Source: Glandiceps talaboti
Taxonomy: Eukaryota > Hemichordata > Enteropneusta > Spengelidae
Direction: 5' to 3'
Assembly (NCBI RefSeq): GCF_964340395.1
Contig: NC_135560.1
Coordinates: 13,168,598 to 13,232,597, forward strand
Length of the DNA stretch: 64,000 nucleotides
Shown: one piece after another, positions 57,001 to 64,000 of the stretch
Position numbering within the stretch: position 1 is the first letter of the stretch
Layout: every line of letters begins with the position of its first letter
Translations under genes and position numbers: made by a program
Notes under the pieces: model-generated
What the model saw: only the letters and a program-made list of their open reading frames with translations
Database searches by the model: none
Told to the model about the DNA's origin: nothing

Positions 57001-60000
57001 CCTACAAGTAAATGTACATGTGTTGTATATCATATATGTATGTAATATAAATGTATAGTCAATTTCAATCTAGCCTGGAATCCATGCGGATTGGGATATT
57101 AAATTTTGCTTTCCAATCAAAATTTATAATCCCAATCTGCATGGATTCGAGGATAATTTTAATCTCATATACATTTGTACACATGTAAATTGGAAGATGA
57201 ATGTGGCGTGGTGATTTTAGTGTAACATGACACTATAGTCAGTCTACATGTACATGTACAATAGGTAGCCGATTTCAATATGTGTCTGCACTGGTTTATC
57301 AGCAGCATATAAATATACATACATGTATATTTGGGTTTGGGTTTGTGTCTTTGGGGTTATACGCTTGCACAAACTTTCAAGTCAAAGAATATATTGTAGT
57401 CTTCTGTATTCTGCTCAATAACCAGTTTCTGTTTGAGAGCTTACAAAAAAATTGAATACAAACTGTCAACAAAATCTACGTGTAAACCTAATTCCACTGT
57501 CTCTTTATATAAAAGACATGATCATCACTCATTACTGACAATTTGTTTTCAATGCTCACCCATAACAAATGATGCACACAACTTAAAAGTTAGAAGGTCT
57601 ATCCCTATTCCTCTCCCCTGCTGAGCCAAACCTACATGTAAACTCCTTATTAAACTCCATGACAATGTGGAGCCATGAATGGAAAATTAAAAACAAAAAC
57701 AATGATTTACAGTTTGAATTTAAATAACTACAATGTTCAAAATTCCACAAACCTATGTATACACATGTTTTAACTCTTGTATGAAAATTTGTTGCAGTGT
57801 TTGGTTATCAATATCAGTTTTTGCAATTTCTATAAAGTTTCTGATGAGCATAGTTTAGTATGACACCTGGAACCAGGACAGATGTTAACAGCCATTTTTG
57901 TACTTATATTAAATTATTATAGGAGATTGTTCAAAATTCCACAGATTTTTACCAAACCCAAGCCTACACGTACTAATGCTATTACAGTAGCCTACCTGGA
58001 GACTTGAAGGACTGACACTACTACACTATTTCAGCTATCCTAACTGTAGCCTACCTGTAGACTTGAAGGACTGACACTACTACACTATTTCAGCTATCCT
58101 AACTGTACATGTAGCCTACATGTAGACTTGAAGGACTGACACTACTACACTATTTCAGCTATCCTAACTGTAGCCTACATTGTACCTGTAGACTTGAAGG
58201 ACTAACTCTACTACACTATTTCAGCTATCCTAAATGCCATTTTGAGTTTTTGAATGTTTACTTGTCCTCTTTTTGAGGATGAGCGAAAATTCAACAAATC
58301 AAATTGGCAGTTACAATGTAGGATAGCTGAATTCTGGAACTAGTAGCATTAGTCCTTCAAGACTACAGGTCAACAACTCAAAACCATGATCCAGATTTCC
58401 TCACCCTTCAATTTCAAAGTCTAATAATAACCTGTTCTTAAAGGCCCAGGTTTTAATCCAAGATTTGTGGTAGTGTTATCCTCAAGCCATAGGGATCACA
58501 AAGAATCATTCTTTTGTTCTGGACCAAATTTTTCTACAGCTCTGTCAGGTAATTGTTTTTCACACCTAAATTTTAATTCTAATCCAAACTGAGTCTGTTA
58601 CCTTGTTGTAATGTTATAAAATTGTGCACTTTGGGAAAAAAAGAATTGTTTCTGGTCAGGACAGTTTATCTAAAATGGTGCGAGAATGTGATATATTTTC
58701 AACAAACTTTTTACTCAGTCTATTTATGGCAGTTACTGTTCTTTTTATTTAGTACTTTAGAGTAAGTGTGTATGTGGGACAGATATCATTTGCTTATTCA
58801 TAATTGGCTCTGCAGTTGTCTTCATTGAAGTAGGGAGGGTTATTTTTGTGTTTCCCCAGACTGTATGTGTTGGACAATACAAGCACACACACAAAAGAAG
58901 ACCAGTATACATTCAGCAAGCTGGTGCATACAAAGAATGTATATCTGCTTGTATGTTTACCTTTAAATAGAAACTGGAAGTCTACAAAACTATCACTTTT
59001 GTCCTCTATGGTGTGATAATGTTTGAGAAAGTAAATATGTACGATCTACTGGATTTCATAAAATATGACTTCTGAAATATGATTTCATAAATCTGTTGTT
59101 ACAGGTGTCAGTCATGATAACATAGAATAACACAGTATCAAAGCATCACAGTTATAAACAGATTACGTTGAATCACTGCTATTTACAAGTTATGAAATAT
59201 AGAACTATGCATACACATTATATTCATGAACAATTTCACACAATTGATTTCATACTCATTTCATTTATTACTTTTTGTTATGAATATTTGGAAAAATGAC
59301 AGTGTTATTTGTTCACATTCAGAATTTGTTTGCATTTGTAACAGATGTTAGAAATATGTGATTCCCTTTACATGTACAACTTAGAGGTGGACTTGTTGTT
59401 ATGTATAATTTGGATTACCCAGTTAATAACTGTCACAGGATCTAATTTTTTTCAAAATGTCTGCTCTTATTTCTATTTTTTGACTCATTTATATTGTTGC
59501 CAGCAATGTATGATTGCCTAGACTAGTTACGAAGTCCTATCAGCATTCGAAAAATCCAAATAAAATTTGAGAAATATTTATCAATTTAAAACATTTATTT
59601 GTACTGTTTACACACAGACATCAAGTCAGTATACACACAATGACTTATCTAGTAAACAGGTACATGTAATTCAGTTGCATAAAAGGGTTACACTGTGCAC
59701 TTGTTTCACGTACAGGTTCAGTACATATAAACAACTCTTAACACACTTTCAACAACAGGGGTTTCGGTTTCCTCCACTATATAAACATGAAAAACCAAAC
59801 AACATTGTTTTAATACAATTTTAAATTTAAAAAATTCCCATTTGGTAGTATTACGCATACCCACATATTATTACACGTTGCAAGGATTATAGTTTATACA
59901 CAAAACATGTCTATGTTAACACTATGAGTTTGTTTTCAATATTTCATGAAACGTTAATGTATTTTTACTAAAATAAATGACAAGTGAGTAAAGATGACTG

Positions 60001-61454
60001 TAATCCTTGATCACCTGATAGTATTAAAATCACTAGTAATCATTACAACTATTAAATATCATAACATGGTTGCCAGCAAAAGGTCACATGTCAAACAATC
60101 AGAGATAATTTATGCAATACTAAAAATAGCACAAAAGAATAGATGAAGATATGGTCAGTAATGAAATTATTCAAAAATACAGTTATTATATATATTTCAT
60201 TTATATTTCATCAAAAAATTTAAACCCTTTTATAAGGCTCAGCTAAGATTAGAATTAAATTTAGGTGTGGAAATAGTCAACTGGCAGATAACCTACAGAA
60301 AAGTTGGTCCAGAACAAAAGAATAATCCTATGTAATCCTCATGCTTCCACTGATAAGATAACACTAATGTAAGAACCTGGGATTGAAACATTGGTGTTAA
60401 AAATCATACGTTGGAATGAGTCATTTTATAGATACTTTTGATAAAGGTTTCTACTTAACAAAATATATGTGTCTATATACTCAGTGTTACTTGTGTACAT
60501 TTTCTGTTCAGAATAGTCTTTATTTTTAATTCAGATTTTTGTATTTGTGTGATATCAAATTCATCATGAATCTATAATTAATGAAAATTATTTTGTGAAT
60601 GGGAGATTCTCAATTTGATATGTTAACAGTGTTTTCATTTTAATTCATCAATCTGTTGAATGAATCAAAATGTCTCTGAAACATGAAAAAGTACAAGTGT
60701 AGAGTCTGATAGTCAGTCATCATCCTACAGTTTAATAAGTGTGGGTGTCATTAAATGACTCATTACATTGACTCTATGACATCAATGCCTATGGCAACAC
60801 TTCTAAGTTCTATGGACAGCTCTGGAGAGGCTGTTCCTCTCCAGAGGGAGTACTCAGTCTCACACTGAACTGAAGTATATATATTTAAAAGTTAAAATTC
60901 AGTTGCCATACCTATTTTCTGCTGTAACTGTGAAGGTTTCCTTATTGAATTAAGAGATTTGTAGCCATTGCTTTTTTCAAAGTTTCCATTCTGTTTCACC
61001 GTCTGTGAGAATAATAATTATATGAAAAGCAATTTAATATTTCACAATGAGATAATACAATATATATTTTTACTATTCCGATATAAACTATTTAATCCAC
61101 AATATATTCACATATCAAAAGCACTTGGGTAAAAACGCCTTCGTAATCATTACAGAAAACGACTTAATTTCATAACTTATTTTTAGTACAATATTTCAAA
61201 CAAAAGTAACATGATGTACACTTCGTTGTCGGTTTCATGAATGATCAGCTGATAGCCAGTGATACAATATCATCATGTCAAACATACGTACGTACAGCAC
61301 AGTCACAAGCCAGATCAGATGAACTATTCATTCGGCGTGTTCACACACAGTATCGAATTTTTACTGTATTTAAAGTCCATTTTCGATCGAGTATTTTACT
61401 TACTATAGTGTGAGCGTGGTTATTTGCTTCTGATATACCATCTGTTTCAGCCAT
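47104..61454 (-). CDS. FAM219 family protein (FAM219A/B homologue), 5 exons
   Basis: A homologue of vertebrate FAM219A/FAM219B, a conserved family of unknown molecular function. Minus-strand exons: 61404-61454 (ATG at 61452-61454), 60912-61002, 51350-51527, 49344-49380, 47104-47256, giving 169 codons with consistent phases. The family signature is clear. A middle block LEKQR-like (KIEKQRDLSSKK) is followed by QQPKKTAML, SPDEQPLVSLDSDSEDEFDI and the C-terminal LLKDGYHLDELPDDEDLDL with IPPKAY and the CMCC cysteine motif. The human proteins are slightly longer (about 185-198 aa), the difference being in the N-terminus. Intron 2 is 9.4 kb and holds most of the repeats between 51.5 and 60.9 kb. 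Exon 4 is only 37 bp. It starts 417 bp from a divergent plus-strand gene. Confidence 0.93.
49009..49107. repeat. Perfect-ended hairpin / foldback element, 99 bp
   Basis: In FAM219 intron 4. The outer arms CCCCAATATTTTTCTTCATT and AATGAAGAAAAATATTGGGG are exact complements. The centre is GTGACCTAAGG-GCC-CCTTAGGTCAC with 11-bp perfect arms. Small bulges lie between. It could be a tiny MITE or a hairpin in the pre-mRNA. Confidence 0.85.
49516..49695 (+). repeat. Degenerate short tandem repeat
   Basis: Units of about 28-40 bp built on TATGTCCAAATAAGGAAT and GTGGACCACTATG in FAM219 intron 3 to exon 4 flank, with some copies reading AAGGGACACC. Confidence 0.78.
50047..50445 (-). mobile_element. 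TIR element with GGTTCCGATAAC-type ends (copy 3)
   Basis: In FAM219 intron 2. Left end TAGGCCTAAAAAAAATTATG then TGGTTCCGATTATG; right end GGGTAACCGGAACCAAAC. Its interior, read on the minus strand, matches parts of copy 1 (TTTCTCA..GACTT.GCAA block and AAAAACTAGG), so it is inserted in the opposite orientation. Confidence 0.65.
51681..51771. mobile_element. 91-bp MITE-like element with 10-bp perfect TIRs TCGCAAACCA
   Basis: Begins TCGCAAACCA and ends TGGTTTGCGA. The inside contains ACGGTGCCGTAAAACGGTCG. Diverged copies lie at 3628-3716 (same left end, ACGGTGCCATAAAA inside) and about 53463-53540 (CTCACAAGCCAG to GGTTTTACGAC). No coding capacity. Confidence 0.7.
52784..53252. mobile_element. 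Non-autonomous element with GGGCTTGAAATAA-type ends
   Basis: In FAM219 intron 2. The left end AACGCTCGAAATAATG and the right end, whose complement reads AACAGGGCTTGAAATAAGGG, are inverted copies. Inside are repeated CACTTGCCCATTGGACAAGT-like and AAAGTACTTGCC-like words, a pattern familiar from hAT-type MITEs of several animals. No transposase frame is visible. Confidence 0.6.
53945..54060 (+). repeat. (CTGT)n(CT)n compound microsatellite
   Basis: CTGT units interrupted by CTGC, then a CT run, in FAM219 intron 2. A related GACA/CAGA patch follows at about 54145-54200. Confidence 0.95.
57075..57153. repeat. Foldback hairpin element, ~79 bp
   Basis: GAATCCATGCGGATTGGGAT pairs with ATCCCAATCTGCATGGATTC-type sequence across a short AT-rich centre; one or two mismatches. 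In FAM219 intron 2. Confidence 0.8.
57989..58232 (+). repeat. Tandem repeat, ~60 bp x 4, with an inverted partial copy at 58322-58370
   Basis: Each unit reads AGCCTACCTGTAGACTTGAA, GGACTGACACTACTACACTA and TTTCAGCTATCCTAACTG. About 90 bp later GGATAGCTGAATTCTGGAAC..TAGTCCTTCAAG is the same sequence inverted. The whole resembles a foldback element whose left arm was amplified. Confidence 0.88.
60820..60846. repeat. Perfect 11-bp stem-loop
   Basis: CTCTGGAGAGG and CCTCTCCAGAG flank a 5-base loop in FAM219 intron 2, about 65 bp from exon 2 on its downstream (donor) side in the minus-strand transcript. No T-run terminator context, and none is expected in an animal gene. Confidence 0.8.
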
Positions 61455-61870
61455 TGTATTGAAGTAAAAAAGCTCCACTACCATTGAAAATCATTCTCCT
61501 GCCATCTTCCCTTCACAACGTATTGTGGGTACTGGGTCAAAGGTTGCATTTGACTCGTACAAAGCCACATTTCACATTTAATTTTTGTAAGTTACAGATT
61601 TGATGAAAAAAACAAATGATACAAAGGATTTATTGAAAAATATTTCATCTACGCTAAAGCATGTCCTTTGGTAAATTTAGTACCCTGAATTGGAACCAAA
61701 ATGATTGAATGCCCAATGTTAAAATATTTTCGAATGAAGGTTATGTAAGCGCATGCGTGGTACCCCTAACAACAACTACGCAGCGACGAGTTCAAACTCA
61801 ATCTCCACGGCGGTCGTATCGAAAATCTCCTTTGAAAAAAATCTAGTTTAGCAATTTAAAATAGAGCAAT
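61455..61870. promoter_or_regulatory. Short divergent promoter between FAM219 and an unidentified gene
   Basis: 416 bp separate the two opposing ATGs. It contains GCGCATGCGT at 61749-61758, a close match to the NRF-1 palindrome (YGCGCAYGCGCR), and no TATA box. The arrangement is typical of bidirectional housekeeping promoters. Transcription starts cannot be read from the sequence. Confidence 0.6.
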
Positions 61871-63460
61871 ATGCCGCCAAAGGGTCCTGGCAAAGGAAAG
61901 CAGGTATGTTGTTCACTGATTTTTCAATTATGCTGTTTCTGTCAAAATTGTATCACATTGTGTACATGTCAACACACGGTGATATGCACGAGAAAGATTC
62001 GTTAGCAAGCGTTTTATCAATACATGTCATACCATCTCTTTCAGCTCGTCAAGAAATCTGCAAATGGCAAATATATAATTTTGGCAAGCATTTCTTTGCA
62101 AACCAACGTGAAAAGTCATTTTGAAATGACACAACTGGAAATGCTGGAAAAAATCAATAAACATTCTTTAAAGAAATTACACTCGCTAACATATCGTCTC
62201 ACCGGGCGACATGGCAACAGTCACTGAGTTAGCATGCTTGGTTTTGAATGCGAATCTTATGTTCATATTGCTTTGTCAATTTTTCCCCATTGAAATTAAA
62301 AGTTACAGCTAGATTACAAATAAATCTAGCTCTACACATTTTTATATATTAAAATGAACCTTTACTGTAGTGGTACATTATTTTATTGATTTGTTTGTAC
62401 TTTTGTAGGGTGCTGGCCAAGCGGGAGGCTTACAAGCCAACCCAAAGAGAGGTCGACCCAGCAGAGTTAGTGTGGCACCAGGAAGAGCACCGTTTATCAG
62501 GGTATGTATGATGTCAAAGGCCTCAAGTGTACCACCAATACATTTTGCAGTAGCCATTTTCTAAATGTATTAACAAACACCACAACGGACAAATGAGAAG
62601 TTGACAACAGCAAAACAAAACAATTGACACATCATTAGAGTTAACCTGTTGATACAATGATAGGTTGTTATGTAGGAGGGAGATGTGAGGTGGTTTGAGA
62701 TTTATTGTTAAATATATATGAATTTATGTTGCACAGTTACTGAAACCATACTAGCTTTCCCAAATAAATGAAGATAATTTTTTCTGTGATACTCCTGTCC
62801 TGATAATAAATTCAAAATTCAACTAAAAAATGAAAAATATATTATTTTTCAAACATGTGTTAATTCATTCTATCCACTAAAAAAATTATATTTTGCTATT
62901 TCACAATTACTGGTATGATGTTGCTATAGTCTTTTTGATCCTGTGCCAGAAAGAAGTGTCATACAATTTTGAAGAAAAAAAAGTCACTGCATGTACATGA
63001 TGCAGAAGGAATACTAACCGTATGATCCTTATTTGTGAATGTCTCCAAGTTCAGTATTTGTGAAAACAATGACAGATACATCATAGCAATGTCCAGCCTA
63101 TGATTTGAAATGAATGAATTTCTTTCATTTGTATGTAATAAGAATGTTGTTAACAAGTTCATAATTATTCTATGAGCACGTAATTATACAGTGAGACTGA
63201 TAAGAGACTAATATGTCAATATTTGAAACTTGTTGTTACACAACATGTAGTTGCAGTCTTTAGTTAGATGGAACTTACAAATGTAGCGTGCCACCACAGA
63301 CAAATCTTTCTGTAAAGAGCATTTGCACTGCAGTACATTTGTCTTCAATAGTGCTATAAAAAATTACAGTCATCACTGTTAAAGGTGTACCTGAAATTAA
63401 CCTGTTACCTGTTCTAAATCTGTTATTTGCCGTCAGGAAGTAAGTGAACTTGAACAGGAG
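61871..63460 (+). CDS. 5' end of an unidentified gene, Lys/Gly-rich N-terminus with AT-hook-like motif (partial)
   Basis: Two exons are well supported by frame and splice sites: 61871-61903 (MPPKGPGKGKQ) and 62409-62501 (31 codons, starting GAGQAGG and ending APGRAPFIR). Both are phase 0, with GTATGT donors. A candidate third exon of 24 bp, 63437-63460, encodes EVSELEQE between a CAG acceptor and a GTTTGT donor, also phase 0; it is tentative. The gene continues beyond the window. Residues 24-30, KRGRPSR, contain the RGRP core of AT-hooks, but a single basic motif in a disordered tail is weak evidence for DNA binding. EVSELEQE would fit the start of a coiled coil. I do not recognise the family. 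Confidence 0.6.
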
Positions 63461-64000
63461 GTTTGTGATTCATTCATTGCAATAACATTATGTGCTTTAT
63501 GCATGTTACTACTATGATACTCACTGGGATGGGAATGTCAGTGAAACAGTTAAATATATGCATGTACATGCACCTGTCATTCTTCTATATAAACTCTCTA
63601 TTTACTATTTCCATATTGATCTTTCAGGAGAGATTTGCATGATGAAAATGTGTATATATAATATTAGATTTGCTAACTTTGTGATACAATATTACCTTGA
63701 AATATATGATATAAATAAGCCTAAAAATGTCTTTACTATTGCAGTAATATGAAATGACAATATGACACTGTACATGTAAATCTCAGCAATTTGCGCCATT
63801 TCTTAATTAATGTAGATTGGCTCTAAGATTGACAGAGTTTTATTTTTGGGGGAATGGCATCAACACATACACACATTTCTTTCATAATAAAGACGTAATT
63901 GTGTTTTAATTTTAATACATAAATCCAAACCTGCACATATGATACACATGTATGTGTGTAGATATGTAACAATACAAATTTATGCATGAAGGCCTCCACC
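62502..64000 (+). other. Intronic sequence of the unidentified gene, to window end
   Basis: Apart from the tentative 24-bp exon at 63437-63460 I see no supportable exon, RNA gene or repeat array. The 86-codon frame at 63492-63752 has no family motif and biased AT-rich composition. Confidence 0.4.

Noticed and set aside
60820-60846. Rho-independent-type terminator
   Set aside because: A perfect GC-rich stem-loop but in an animal intron and without a T run; such terminators do not operate here.

Overview
The window is eukaryotic nuclear DNA from an AT-rich animal genome. Short exons (37-314 bp) have GT-AG borders, introns are full of microsatellites and short inverted-repeat transposons, and all recognisable proteins are metazoan. 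The gene set (furin-like convertase, SHIPPO-repeat sperm-tail protein, FAM219, COP9 subunit 2) and the frequent TACATGTA words suggest a marine invertebrate such as a lancelet, hemichordate or lophotrochozoan. The sequence alone does not decide which. There are no bacterial operons, CRISPR arrays, phage or rRNA genes.

Layout, left to right: (1) 731-1864, minus strand, an intronless ASMT/HIOMT-type O-methyltransferase-like gene. (2) 4303-14462, plus strand, a complete 12-exon furin/PC5-type proprotein convertase of 773 codons, with signal peptide, prodomain, catalytic triad, P domain, a remnant Cys-rich segment and an unexpected C-terminal leucine zipper. (3) 15072-22835, plus strand, a complete 12-exon DDX49 DEAD-box RNA helicase (448 aa). 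(4) 23867-26713, minus strand, a complete 4-exon ODF3/CIMAP1 SHIPPO-repeat protein (255 aa). (5) 28036-36363, plus strand, a complete 12-exon COPS2/CSN2 (443 aa). (6) 47104-61454, minus strand, a 5-exon FAM219 family gene (169 aa). (7) From 61871, plus strand, the 5' end of an unidentified gene sharing a ~0.4 kb divergent promoter with FAM219. I joined exons by hand; every complete multi-exon model (genes 2-6) keeps frame from ATG to stop.

The genes do not form a shared pathway: DDX49 serves ribosome biogenesis, COPS2 the COP9 signalosome, ODF3 the sperm/ciliary axoneme and the convertase the secretory pathway. Three gene pairs are divergent (1/2, 4/5, 6/7), two are convergent (3/4, 5/6), and genes 2 and 3 are tandem with only ~0.6 kb between stop and start.

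I see no undescribed multi-gene system. The most unusual signals are a minisatellite that copies the COPS2 exon-10 splice donor four times, the convertase's leucine-zipper tail and altered conserved residues, a GC-AG intron in the convertase, a methyltransferase lacking the expected catalytic His-Asp pair, and several families of small foldback or terminal-inverted-repeat elements, one with a 10-bp target-site duplication.
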